Shown here: positions 17,007 to 25,691 of the stretch, one piece after another
How positions within the stretch are numbered: the first letter of the stretch is position 1
Layout of the letters: every line of letters begins with the position of its first letter
From: Mucilaginibacter lacusdianchii
GTDB lineage: Bacteria > Bacteroidota > Bacteroidia > Sphingobacteriales > Sphingobacteriaceae
Length of the DNA: 64,000 nucleotides
Assembly (NCBI RefSeq): GCF_009770985.1
Contig: NZ_WSRW01000003.1
Coordinates: forward strand, 729,275-793,274
Direction: 5' to 3'
The notes under the pieces: model-generated
What the model saw: only the letters and a program-made list of their open reading frames with translations
The model's database searches: none
What the model was told of the DNA's origin: nothing
Program-made: the position numbers and the translations under genes

Positions 17007-18290
17007 ATGAATTTTGAAAATAGTTTGGCCTTTGCAACGCAGCTGGATGAACAGGATCCGTTAAGCCATTTTCGGAGCCAATTTTTGTTTCCGAAGCATA
17101 ATGGGAAAGATGCTATTTATTTGTGTGGTAATTCTTTAGGACTTCAACCTAAAGCATTATCGCAGTACATTGCTGAGCAACTACAGGTCTGGCGAGATTA
17201 TGCGGTAGAGGGATGGTTTCAGGCCGAGCAGCCGTGGTTAACTTACCATCAGCAATTAAAGGCACCCTTGGCCCGTATAGTAGGTGCTTTACCGCAGGAA
17301 GTAACGGTAATGAATTCACTTACCGTAAATTTGCATTTGCTCTTGGTAAGTTTCTATCAACCTACCGCAAAAAGGTACAAGATTTTGATGGAAGGCGGTG
17401 CTTTTCCGTCAGATCAATATGCGGTAGAGAGTCAGGTACGCTTTCATGGTTATGCGCCCGACGATGCAATTATAGAAGTACATCCCCGACCAGGAGAAGC
17501 AACGTTACGTACTCAGGATATAACCGAGGCCATTTCACAGCATGCGAACGAACTGGCACTGGTATTATTTAGCGGCATCAATTACTATACTGGTCAGTTT
17601 TTTGATTTAGAAACGATCACAAAAGCCGGCCATCAAGCAGGTGCGTACGTAGGGTTTGATTTAGCACATGCAGCGGGTAACGTGCCACTGGAACTGCATA
17701 AGTGGGGTGCCGATTTTGCTAGTTGGTGTTCTTATAAATACATGAACTCCGGTCCGGGGGGTATCAGTGGTGTATTTGTGAATGAAAAACATTTCGACAA
17801 TACAGAACTGAAACGTTTTGCAGGTTGGTGGGGCTATCACAACGAAAGCCGTTTCCAGATGGAACCTGGTTTCAAACCCGAGTTTGGGGCCGAAGGGTGG
17901 CAGGTGAGCACTAGTCCGATATTGCTGATGGCTGCACACAAAGCATCATTAGACATATTTGAACAGGCAGGAAGTGTTAGTGCATTACGCCAAAAAAGTT
18001 TAAAGCTTACTGCTTATCTGGCCTTTTTAATACAGCAAATTAATGAACGGCAGGGCGAGGAGTTATTTAAAATAATCACGCCTGACGATGCATCGCAACG
18101 TGGCGCACAGTTGTCCGTAATCTGTAAACGTAATGGCAAAGCTATTTTTGATTACTTAGTTACAAAAGGTGTAATAGGTGATTGGCGAGAGCCAGATGTA
18201 ATACGTTTAAGCCCTGTACCACTGTATAATTCATTTACTGATGTATTTGAGGCTGCAAAAGCATTGACTGAAGCTGCAAGCAATAATTGA
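17007..18290 (+). CDS. kynU: Kynureninase
   Basis: PLP enzyme that splits kynurenine or 3-hydroxykynurenine to anthranilate (or 3-hydroxyanthranilate) and alanine. The fold-type I aminotransferase body shows the N-terminal YLCGNSLGLQPK, the cofactor-binding DLAHAAGNVPLELHKW, and the Schiff-base lysine in SYKYMNSGPGG. Length 427 is standard. ATG 17007 was chosen over a TTG 15 bases upstream that lies at the foot of the terminator. It is the only kynurenine-pathway gene in the window. Kynurenine 3-monooxygenase or tryptophan dioxygenase must lie elsewhere if the pathway is complete. Bestrophin follows 3 bases later. Confidence 0.93.
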   Translation: MNFENSLAFATQLDEQDPLSHFRSQFLFPKHNGKDAIYLCGNSLGLQPKALSQYIAEQLQVWRDYAVEGWFQAEQPWLTYHQQLKAPLARIVGALPQEVTVMNSLTVNLHLLLVSFYQPTAKRYKILMEGGAFPSDQYAVESQVRFHGYAPDDAIIEVHPRPGEATLRTQDITEAISQHANELALVLFSGINYYTGQFFDLETITKAGHQAGAYVGFDLAHAAGNVPLELHKWGADFASWCSYKYMNSGPGGISGVFVNEKHFDNTELKRFAGWWGYHNESRFQMEPGFKPEFGAEGWQVSTSPILLMAAHKASLDIFEQAGSVSALRQKSLKLTAYLAFLIQQINERQGEELFKIITPDDASQRGAQLSVICKRNGKAIFDYLVTKGVIGDWREPDVIRLSPVPLYNSFTDVFEAAKALTEAASNN

Positions 18291-18293
18291 TGT

Positions 18294-19154
18294 ATGATTA
18301 GTTATAATCCAAAAGAATGGTTTACCTTTTTGTTTCGGTTTCATAAATCGGACACTTTGCGTGCACTTTTTCCTTTAATGATTGGTGTAGGTATTTATGC
18401 TGCTTTGGTCGACTATCTTCTCATCGACCAGTTGCATATTTCTGATAAAAACGTAGTACATAAAATTAGTTTAGTACATACTACATTAGGCTTTGTATTG
18501 TCATTACTGCTGGCATTTCGAATTAATTCGGCTTATGACCGTTGGTGGGAAGGGCGAAAGTTATGGGGAAGCTTAGTGAATAACAGTCGTAATCTGGCCA
18601 TTAAAATAAAGCATACTTGCAGTGCTGATGATGCAGCATTCTATAATGAAGCCATTCCGTTATACGCTGAAGCATTAAAGAACCATCTCCGGGGCATACA
18701 GGATATTGCTTATAATACCACGTCTTTAAAAATTATTACCGGAAAGCATGTTCCCAATCAAATAGCCTCGTTGATGATTAAACGAGCATTTGATTTAAAC
18801 CGCGAAGGTAAAATTACTACCGAGCAATTGTTGAGCATCAATCCCGAGCTTACATCATTTACCGATATTTGCGGTGCGTGCGAGCGCATACGTAATACGC
18901 CCATTCCGTACAATTATGGCGTATTCATTAAAAAGTTTATCTTCTTTTTTGTAATGTCATTGCCATTCACATGGTCGTTTGATTTGTATTACTATACGGT
19001 ACCGGTTATTGCTTTTGTGTTATATGTGCTGGCCAGCATGGAATTGATTGCAGAAGAGATAGAAGACCCATTTGGTACCGATCCCAATGATTTGCCGCTC
19101 GATCAAATTTCAACCAACATCAAAAAACATATCGGCGAAATATTCGAAGACTGA
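18294..19154 (+). CDS. Bestrophin-family ion channel
   Basis: 286 residues of the bacterial bestrophin/UPF0187 family, pentameric anion or cation channels of the inner membrane. It shows the conserved LVHTTLGFVLSLLLAFRINSAYDRWWEGRKLWG near the N-terminal third, and later PIPYNYGVFIKKFIF and ELIAEEIEDPFGTDPNDLPLD, the acidic loop that binds Ca2+ in eukaryotic members. It has about four membrane helices. It starts 3 bases after kynU and is surely cotranscribed. Confidence 0.9.
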   Translation: MISYNPKEWFTFLFRFHKSDTLRALFPLMIGVGIYAALVDYLLIDQLHISDKNVVHKISLVHTTLGFVLSLLLAFRINSAYDRWWEGRKLWGSLVNNSRNLAIKIKHTCSADDAAFYNEAIPLYAEALKNHLRGIQDIAYNTTSLKIITGKHVPNQIASLMIKRAFDLNREGKITTEQLLSINPELTSFTDICGACERIRNTPIPYNYGVFIKKFIFFFVMSLPFTWSFDLYYYTVPVIAFVLYVLASMELIAEEIEDPFGTDPNDLPLDQISTNIKKHIGEIFED

Positions 19155-19171
19155 TTGGTACTATATATTTT

Positions 19172-20074
19172 ATGTTAAAGATTGCTTTTGATCCCATATA
19201 TGCCCACCCATTGCCGGAAGGTCACCGTTTTCCAATGCTAAAGTATGAGCTGATTCCGGCTCAGCTGTTGCACGAAGGCATTATCACTAAGGAGAATCTT
19301 TTCTCGCCTGAACCTTTGGATGAAACCACCATACTGCTTACACACGAAGATATATATTGGAAACAGCTTCGTGATTTGACTTTATCGCCCAAAGAACAGA
19401 GGCGAATTGGCTTTCCATTGACGGCCCGTTTGGTAGAGCGAGAAATTCGCATTGCAAAAGGCACAATAGGCGGTTGTCATTTTGCGATGGAGTATGGCGT
19501 TGCATTTAACGTGGCTGGCGGTACGCATCATGCCGGAAGTAACTGGGGCGAAGGTTTCTGTATGTTAAACGACCAAGCCATCGCCGCCAATTATTTATTA
19601 AAGCATGGTTTGGCACAGTCTATATTAATTATCGATTTAGACGTGCATCAAGGAAACGGTACAGCTCAAATATTCGAAAACGAACCCCGCGTGTTCACTT
19701 TTTCAATGCACGGTGCCAATAATTTTCCTTATCGTAAAGAAAAGTCGGACTTAGACATACCGTTACCTGATGCCATGCAAGACAGCGAATTCCTAGAAAT
19801 TGTTGAAGACACCGTTCCACGCTTAATTAATCAGCAAAAGCCAGATTTTATATTTTATCTGTCGGGCGTTGATGTCCTGGCATCAGACAAACTGGGCAAA
19901 CTGTCTCTCAGTAGAGAAGCTTGCAAAGCACGCGACAGGTTTGTGCTGGAGCAGTGTAAGCAAGCCAGGATACCGGTGCAGGTGAGCATGGGAGGCGGTT
20001 ACTCGCCACATATTCGTGATATTGTGGAAGCGCATTGCAATACATACCGGGTGGCTAACGATTTATATTTCTAG
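19172..20074 (+). CDS. Histone deacetylase-family (AcuC-like) hydrolase
   Basis: 300 residues of the class I/IV HDAC superfamily, Zn-dependent amidohydrolases that remove acetyl or similar groups. The active-site features are there: paired histidines GGTHHAG (119-120), Zn ligands in IDLDVHQGNGT (Asp157, His159), and a third Asp in SGVDVLASD. The fold ends with VSMGGGYSPHI. Bacterial members deacetylate acetoin-pathway enzymes or polyamines, and the substrate here is unknown. It lies 17 bases after bestrophin, and its stop shares CTAG with the convergent MATE gene. Confidence 0.88.
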   Translation: MLKIAFDPIYAHPLPEGHRFPMLKYELIPAQLLHEGIITKENLFSPEPLDETTILLTHEDIYWKQLRDLTLSPKEQRRIGFPLTARLVEREIRIAKGTIGGCHFAMEYGVAFNVAGGTHHAGSNWGEGFCMLNDQAIAANYLLKHGLAQSILIIDLDVHQGNGTAQIFENEPRVFTFSMHGANNFPYRKEKSDLDIPLPDAMQDSEFLEIVEDTVPRLINQQKPDFIFYLSGVDVLASDKLGKLSLSREACKARDRFVLEQCKQARIPVQVSMGGGYSPHIRDIVEAHCNTYRVANDLYF

Positions 20075-21435
20075 TCAGTTAAAGCTTTTTGGTGCCGCTC
20101 AGTAATCTTTCTAAAACGAAGGTAAAGTAGTACAGATGCTGCTGCCAAACCTGCCACTAAACCAAACCAAACGCCCTTAGCGCCCATTTGCAAATGTATG
20201 CCCAGTAAATAACCTATAGGTAAACCTACCACCCAATAAGCTAAAAAAGTAATCAAGGTAGGTACGTTGACATCGCCAATGCCACGCAGTACACCCAAGC
20301 CAATAACTTGCGTACCGTCAAATAATTGAAACACGGCAGCTATGATGAGCAGTTGTGATGCTACTGTTATTACTTGCCTATCCGATGTAACAATCCATGG
20401 CAACCAGGGGCTGCCCACCACAAACACCAAGGCTGTAAACATCATAAATAAGATAACAATATGATAGCTGGCTAGTGCCGAATGTTTTAGATCAGTATAG
20501 CTTTTTGCACCAAAATAATTGCCTGATTTGATGGCCGCTGCTGCCGAGATACCGCTGGCCATCATATACGTAAGCGACGCCATATTAATAGCTACCTGGT
20601 GGGCAGCCTGCGGAACTGGTCCGAATGTGCCGATTAATACCGCGGCAGCGCTAAAAGCACCCACTTCAAAAATGTATTGCAGCGCCACCGGCGTACCAAT
20701 TCGCAGTATTTGCACGCAACGTTTTACGTCTATGGCGAATAAAGAAAAGCCGTGCAGGTATTGTTTAAAATTTTTAGAGCGGAACACATAGAAACCCATC
20801 ACCATGGCCATCAACATGCGATCTATAAGTGTGGCATACCCAACGCCCCGAATACCCATTGGTGCAATACCAAATAAGCCTTTTACAAAAATAACTCCCA
20901 AACATACATTAAGCACATTACCCCATATCGAAATCATCATGGCCTGTTTGGTGAAACCTAATCCCTCGGTAAATTGCTTAAAAGTGTTAAACAGCAACAT
21001 AGGAATGATGGAAAGGGACAGTAGTAGCATAAAAGGCTTAGCTTCTGCAACTACAGCTGGCGATTGATCCAAATGCCCTAAAAGTAAGGTGAGGCCAAAG
21101 TAGATTACCACAAAGAGCAAAACGCTGTTCAGTATATTGATGATTAAACTATTAGAAAGCAGCTTACCGCATTCCTGATAATTGTGTTGTCCGTTATATT
21201 GAGCTATCAAAGGCGTTATGCCATAGCTAATACCCAATCCAAACAGCATAGCCACTACAAAAATGCTATTTACCAATGACACCGCTGCCAGTGAAACCGT
21301 ACCGGCAAAGTGGCCTACAATAATACTGTCGGATAACTGAACCAAGGTGTGTCCCAGCTGAGAAATAACAACCGGTATGGCCAGTGTTAAGTTGGCCCGG
21401 TAATATGGTTTAAACTTTTGATATAGCTGGTGCAT
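20071..21435 (-). CDS. MATE-family multidrug efflux transporter
   Basis: 454 residues with twelve membrane helices and the duplicated MATE fold, each half starting with the LAIPVVISQLGHTLVQLSDSIIVG type pattern and showing internal symmetry (second half LRIGTPVALQYIFEVGAF). It resembles NorM Na+/H+-coupled drug exporters. A likely -7 box lies just upstream on the minus strand (21461-21468). Its stop overlaps the HDAC gene stop by the tetranucleotide CTAG. Confidence 0.9.
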   Translation of the reverse strand: MHQLYQKFKPYYRANLTLAIPVVISQLGHTLVQLSDSIIVGHFAGTVSLAAVSLVNSIFVVAMLFGLGISYGITPLIAQYNGQHNYQECGKLLSNSLIINILNSVLLFVVIYFGLTLLLGHLDQSPAVVAEAKPFMLLLSLSIIPMLLFNTFKQFTEGLGFTKQAMMISIWGNVLNVCLGVIFVKGLFGIAPMGIRGVGYATLIDRMLMAMVMGFYVFRSKNFKQYLHGFSLFAIDVKRCVQILRIGTPVALQYIFEVGAFSAAAVLIGTFGPVPQAAHQVAINMASLTYMMASGISAAAAIKSGNYFGAKSYTDLKHSALASYHIVILFMMFTALVFVVGSPWLPWIVTSDRQVITVASQLLIIAAVFQLFDGTQVIGLGVLRGIGDVNVPTLITFLAYWVVGLPIGYLLGIHLQMGAKGVWFGLVAGLAAASVLLYLRFRKITERHQKALTD

Positions 21436-21460
21436 AGTAATCCCTTTTGTAAAAAGGGAG

Positions 21461-21468
21461 CAAAGGTA
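21461..21468 (-). promoter_or_regulatory. -7 promoter box (TACCTTTG) for the MATE gene
   Basis: Minus-strand TAnnTTTG match, 25 bases upstream of the ATG at 21435. It overlaps a short inverted repeat (CCCTTTT / AAAAGGG) that spans 21452-21468 and could be an operator or a weak hairpin. Confidence 0.4.
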
Positions 21469-21488
21469 ACTTATTTGTGACGAATTAA

Positions 21489-22121
21489 CTAGCTAGCAGT
21501 ATAAAACTCCTCTTTCTCGGTGGTGTGTACTCTTATTACGCCCGATAATACGAGGTTTACCAGTATGCGTTGCGCGCGTCGTCGGCTCATGTTTAACAGA
21601 TCGCAATACTGTTTCACGGTAATACGTTCGTGCTGATCCAAGTATTCCAAAAGTGCTTTTTCCTTTGATGAATATTCAATGAGCACGCCTTCATTTTTGT
21701 CAGAACGTTTCAGAACATCAACCACAATTTTACTGGCCAGCACGCTTTTATCCTGTACGCGTATATACACCCACCATTTGCCGTCGTCGCCTAAAGCATA
21801 GTGCGGCTTTGTATCGCTTTCTTCTATCTCGGCTACCAGCACCAGCTTATCATCTATATATATTTCTTCAAAAGCGGGTTCTAATGCCGGGCGTGCAAAA
21901 AAATGCGCCGCACGGGTAACCATGTAGCGTTCTTCATCTTCCGATTTAACGCCTTTTATAGTGCCATCGTCGGCCACACCAATTAATAACCGGCCACCTT
22001 TGTTATTGGCAAAGGATACCATGGTTTTAGCTATTTTTTCGCAGCTGGTAATGCGATTTTTAAAATCAAGCGAAACACCTTCACCCTCTAAAATAAGCTT
22101 TTTAATATTGCTTCTGTTCAA
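21489..22121 (-). CDS. AlbA_2 (Schlafen-like) putative DNA-binding protein
   Basis: An N-terminal AlbA_2 domain, about 110 residues (LEGEGVSLDFKNRI, then VSFANNKGGRLLIGVADDGTI), is followed by a C-terminal winged-helix-like segment (LLEYLDQHERITVKQYCDLLNMSRRRAQRILVNL). AlbA_2 proteins bind nucleic acids or nucleotides, and many act as regulators. The start is uncertain. The frame reaches ATG 22166, inside the GNAT gene, but a TTG at 22121 overlaps the GNAT stop as TTGA and fits the beginning of the domain (LNRSNIKKLILEGEG). I chose TTG, giving 210 aa. Confidence 0.7.
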   Translation of the reverse strand: MNRSNIKKLILEGEGVSLDFKNRITSCEKIAKTMVSFANNKGGRLLIGVADDGTIKGVKSEDEERYMVTRAAHFFARPALEPAFEEIYIDDKLVLVAEIEESDTKPHYALGDDGKWWVYIRVQDKSVLASKIVVDVLKRSDKNEGVLIEYSSKEKALLEYLDQHERITVKQYCDLLNMSRRRAQRILVNLVLSGVIRVHTTEKEEFYTAS

Positions 22122-22573
22122 GTAGTTTCTGTTGTTTTGGCGTAAGGGGTGAAAATTTCCATCCATCTCTCGGGTTTGCTAAGTGTTGTAAATCCAAACT
22201 GCTGGTATAAACCATGTGCATCTGCTGTGGCTAACGACCAACGCCTTAATCCATTTAACTCCGGATATTCTCGAATAGTTTGTATTAACCATTTAGATAA
22301 TCCTGCGCCACGATAAGGCACCAGTACAAAAACGTCACAAATGTAGGCAAACGTAGCTTTGTCTGTCACCACTCGTGCAAAGCCACATTGTGTGTTATTC
22401 TTATAAATGCCGAAACATAACGAGTTGTTTATCGCCTTACAAAATGTTTCATAAGGCAATCCGTTAGACCAATACGATTCATTGATTAGAAAATTGTATA
22501 TCGTATCCAGGTCAAGCAGTTGGTTGTTTGTTGATATATAGAAGCCTTTATCTAAAAAAGCTTTGTCGTTCAT
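22118..22573 (-). CDS. GNAT-family N-acetyltransferase
   Basis: 151 residues from ATG 22573 (a TTG lies 12 bases upstream). The acetyl-CoA-binding GNAT motif A is visible: CDVFVLVPYRGAGLSKWLIQ, preceded by the strand GFARVVTDKATFAYI. The C-terminal GLYQQFGFTTLSKPERWMEI is typical of small single-domain acetyltransferases. Substrate unknown. The AlbA_2 gene starts in its stop codon. Confidence 0.85.
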   Translation of the reverse strand: MNDKAFLDKGFYISTNNQLLDLDTIYNFLINESYWSNGLPYETFCKAINNSLCFGIYKNNTQCGFARVVTDKATFAYICDVFVLVPYRGAGLSKWLIQTIREYPELNGLRRWSLATADAHGLYQQFGFTTLSKPERWMEIFTPYAKTTETT

Positions 22574-22804
22574 TATTGTTCTCAAGTCCGTAAAGTTTAA
22601 GGCCAGGATGCTAATATAAGTTTATAGCGTATAAAATGCCTGTCAATCTAAACTTCACCTATTTAACGAAGCGCAAAGCCATAAGGTATAATTAAAATCT
22701 TATAAATTTACGGGTGATACAACATAGTTACATTTTGTAAAATAGCAATGCGAACAAAATCAATGAGTTGAATGTTATACCCAAAACAATTAAAATCAGA
22801 TACC

Positions 22805-23011
22805 ATGAAAAAGACCATTTTAAGCGTTGCATTTGCAACGGCAATCATAGCAACAATTGCTACTGGCTGCAGCACATCAGAAAAAGCGGCTGGTAACAGC
22901 GACAGCACGGCCGTGACCGATTCATCGTCTACCACACCGGCCAGAGTTGATTCAACTACCAGAACAGACACTGCCAGCAGGGACACCACAAGAACTAACC
23001 CGCCAATGTAG
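22805..23011 (+). CDS. Small Ser/Thr-rich lipoprotein
   Basis: 68 residues. Signal peptide MKKTILSVAFATAIIATIAT, then Cys22 after Gly, a slightly weak lipobox (ATGC). The mature part has 46 residues, almost all Ser, Thr, Asp, Ala, and four D-S/T-x triplets (DST, DST, DTA, DTT) that match the Bacteroidetes O-glycosylation motif D-(S/T)-(A/I/L/V/M/T). It ends in NPPM, as does the lipoprotein at 62233. The function is unknown. It is followed by a terminator shared with the convergent GT39 gene. Confidence 0.7.
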   Translation: MKKTILSVAFATAIIATIATGCSTSEKAAGNSDSTAVTDSSSTTPARVDSTTRTDTASRDTTRTNPPM

Positions 23012-23018
23012 TAATAGT

Positions 23019-23052
23019 AAAAAGGGCTTAACCAATTGGTTAAGCCCTTTTT
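23019..23052. terminator. Bidirectional rho-independent terminator
   Basis: Nearly perfect 34-base palindrome around ACCAATTGGT, with stem AAGGGCTTAACC and poly-A/poly-T flanks. It separates the lipoprotein gene (+) from the GT39 gene (-). Confidence 0.85.
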
Positions 23053-23054
23053 AC

Positions 23055-24656
23055 TTATGGTTTGTAACGAAGCACATAATTGGTATGTGCTTCAAAAATA
23101 TCTTTATAAGCACCTCTCACGCTAAACGGCAAGCTATCAAGTTCGTGAAGATATTTTTCGCGCGTTACTATTTGTGCTTTGGGGTGTGCATTTAAGTATT
23201 GTATCAGGCTGTCTGGAGATTCAATGCGTACCACTGGCTGGTTAAGTTGAAAATTGAATGCCGCATTGTACATTCGGTATGATACCAATTGTTGGGGCCT
23301 TTGCTGTAATTGCAAAATTCTATTTACAGGATTTTGGTTGTATACTTTAGGATAGGCATAGGCATGCAATATCCAGCCGGTTACTATAAACGATGCAAGT
23401 ACCAAAAATATGCTTGCGCGTGTTTTATACCTCTTTGCAGTAAGCTGGTAATATAATGCCACAACGATGCCCAAAGGCAAAAGCAAAAAAGGAATCCAAA
23501 GCGTGGGGAGCGTTTTCAATGTTGGGTCCGTTTTTGTAAGTATAAATAACGCTACAGGTACTGCCAGGCCAATTACTAAAATAACTATTGTTTGCCATTT
23601 GATAGCCTGATTAGCATTGATGATTTGTTGTAGGTAATAACCTAGCAGAATACTCAAAAACGGATAACAGGGCATTGGATAGTTCGGTAGCTTAGTTCTG
23701 GACACCACGAAGAATACGGCAATGACCAACACGCTGATTGACAAAAAGCGTATGAATGTATTCGTTTTTGCTTTGTGATAAATCTGCCGGCATGCCTGAA
23801 CGATAAAAACCGACGTTGGCAGCATTCCAATTAAAACGAACAGTAAAGGAACAAAGAAAAAACCTCCGTGCCCTTCTTTGGGGTGTACAAACCGACGTAG
23901 GTTCTGGGTAAAAAAGAATTCGCGAGTCCACTCGCCATGTGTTTGTTGATGCACAAGAAAATACCAGGGTAAGCTTATTGCGGCTATTATTAATAACCCA
24001 TAACCAAATTTAAATTGAGCAAACGTCTTAATGTTAAGCTGCTTTTGTGCCGCTAAAAATATTAGGATAATTAATAAGGGCAGCAGTATGGCTACGGGCC
24101 CTTTACTGAGCATCCCCAGTCCTAGGCAAATGTAAAAGATAATAATGCGGCTGGTTTTGGTGTACGATGAATTATAAAAGTCATACGCCTTGTAAAGCGC
24201 CAGCATCATTAATAAGATAAGATAGGGGTCGGGTACGGCCATGCGCATTTCCAAGCCGGTTTGCCATGAACCCAGCAGTATGAGTGCGCTTATGAAACCA
24301 ACTTGCTTATTGATATGTTTAGCCGCAAAACGGTAGGTGAGCACAACGATTAACAAACCACATATTGCCGAAAAAAAGCGGGCCGCAAATGGATTTACAC
24401 CAAATATTGTGTAAGCCGCCGACATAAAGAAGTAATGCAACGGCGGTTTATCGGTCCGTAATGTTTGATTAAAAGTAGGAACCACCCAATTATGCTTTTG
24501 CAGCATTTCGCGTGCACATTGGGCATTCTTAGCTTCATCAAGAATGTAAATGGGTGCCTTGCCTAGATTTAAAAAGAAGGTGATGGCGCACAGTACAATT
24601 ACAATGAGCAACCGACGATCAGCCGCCACAAACAGTTTAGGTAAGTAATTGCCCAT
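23055..24656 (-). CDS. GT39-family integral membrane glycosyltransferase (ArnT/PMT-like)
   Basis: 533 residues with about 12 membrane helices and a soluble C-terminus. The first loop has the GT39 signature LDEAKNAQCAREML with the catalytic Asp-Glu, followed by TDKPPLHYFFMS and NPFAARFFSA. GT39 enzymes move a sugar from a polyprenyl-phosphate donor to lipid A or to protein. It is preceded by the GtrB-type GT2 gene 19 bases away, which would make the polyprenyl-linked sugar, so the pair forms a donor-transferase unit. The acceptor is unknown. Confidence 0.88.
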   Translation of the reverse strand: MGNYLPKLFVAADRRLLIVIVLCAITFFLNLGKAPIYILDEAKNAQCAREMLQKHNWVVPTFNQTLRTDKPPLHYFFMSAAYTIFGVNPFAARFFSAICGLLIVVLTYRFAAKHINKQVGFISALILLGSWQTGLEMRMAVPDPYLILLMMLALYKAYDFYNSSYTKTSRIIIFYICLGLGMLSKGPVAILLPLLIILIFLAAQKQLNIKTFAQFKFGYGLLIIAAISLPWYFLVHQQTHGEWTREFFFTQNLRRFVHPKEGHGGFFFVPLLFVLIGMLPTSVFIVQACRQIYHKAKTNTFIRFLSISVLVIAVFFVVSRTKLPNYPMPCYPFLSILLGYYLQQIINANQAIKWQTIVILVIGLAVPVALFILTKTDPTLKTLPTLWIPFLLLPLGIVVALYYQLTAKRYKTRASIFLVLASFIVTGWILHAYAYPKVYNQNPVNRILQLQQRPQQLVSYRMYNAAFNFQLNQPVVRIESPDSLIQYLNAHPKAQIVTREKYLHELDSLPFSVRGAYKDIFEAHTNYVLRYKP

Positions 24657-24675
24657 GAAGCTATCTAAACACTAA

Positions 24676-25641
24676 TCAACTATTAATGTTTTCGGGTTTA
24701 ACCACCAACTTGCCTGCATATAATTTTCTTACCTGATACGTTTTTTTGTTTTGCGACTCAAAATAAGTACGCACGTTAACCTCAGCTAATATGCCTAAAG
24801 TAATAAGCTGTATACCGCCTAATAAAAAGATTAATCCCAAGATTAACAATGGTTTACCGCCAATATCATGACCTAACACTTTAAGTATAAGTAAGTAAAA
24901 GTTAATTAGTATACCCAAAAAGAAAGCCACAAAGCCTACACTACCAAATAAGTGCATTGGCTTTTGAATATACTTTCTGAAAAACACCATCAAAATCAAA
25001 TCACTGATTACCTTGAAAGTACGATTGATGCCATATTTTGATTTACCGAATTTACGTGCATGGTGGGTCACATCTACTTGTGTAATGCGGGCACCTTGCA
25101 ACTTTGCCAATACCGGAATAAAGCGGTGAAGTTCGCCATACAAACCTAAGTTCTCGGCAATCTCCCGGCGAAAAATTTTGAGGGTACAGCCATAATCTTT
25201 AATGTATACGCCTGTCATGCGGCGGATAAGTGCATTGGCAATTTTGCTTGGTATTTTGCGTAAAAATACACCATCCTGACGATTTTTACGGTTACCTGCA
25301 ACTACATCCCAGTCTTCATCCTTCAATTTTTGAAGCATAGACGGAATATCATTTGGGTCGTTTTGCAGGTCGCCGTCAAGCAGCGCTATATATTCACCGG
25401 TAGTGTGGTCAATTCCAGCAGTCATGGCTGTACTTTGGCCGTAATTTTTGCGGAGTTCAACCAGCTTAATGCGATCGTCGGCATTGCGGATGATTTCCTG
25501 TTGCGTACCATCGTCCGAGCCGTCGTCTACAAATACTACTTCGTAATCAATGAGTGATAGTGCCTTCCTGATCTCTGCGATTAAAGGCTGAATGTTATCT
25601 TTTTCGTTCAGTACAGTTATAACAACTGATAATTCGGGCAT
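24676..25641 (-). CDS. GtrB-type polyprenyl-phosphate glycosyltransferase
   Basis: 321 residues with an N-terminal GT2 domain (LSVVITVLNEKDNI, VFVDDGSDDGTQ, LLDGDLQNDP, KDYGCTLKIFRR) and two C-terminal membrane helices (about 232-255 and 268-290), the arrangement of GtrB/DPM-type enzymes. It charges a polyprenyl phosphate with a sugar for use on the periplasmic side, probably by the GT39 enzyme encoded just downstream. A promoter box lies upstream at 25665-25672. Confidence 0.9.
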   Translation of the reverse strand: MPELSVVITVLNEKDNIQPLIAEIRKALSLIDYEVVFVDDGSDDGTQQEIIRNADDRIKLVELRKNYGQSTAMTAGIDHTTGEYIALLDGDLQNDPNDIPSMLQKLKDEDWDVVAGNRKNRQDGVFLRKIPSKIANALIRRMTGVYIKDYGCTLKIFRREIAENLGLYGELHRFIPVLAKLQGARITQVDVTHHARKFGKSKYGINRTFKVISDLILMVFFRKYIQKPMHLFGSVGFVAFFLGILINFYLLILKVLGHDIGGKPLLILGLIFLLGGIQLITLGILAEVNVRTYFESQNKKTYQVRKLYAGKLVVKPENINS

Positions 25642-25664
25642 ATCTTTTTCTAATTACGAAGCAG

Positions 25665-25672
25665 CAAAGATA
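25665..25672 (-). promoter_or_regulatory. -7 promoter box (TATCTTTG) for the GT2-GT39 pair
   Basis: Minus-strand TAnnTTTG match about 24 bases upstream of the ATG at 25641. No -33 TTTG is obvious within 25 bases. Confidence 0.45.
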
Positions 25673-25691
25673 GATATTTTAACGATTTTTA

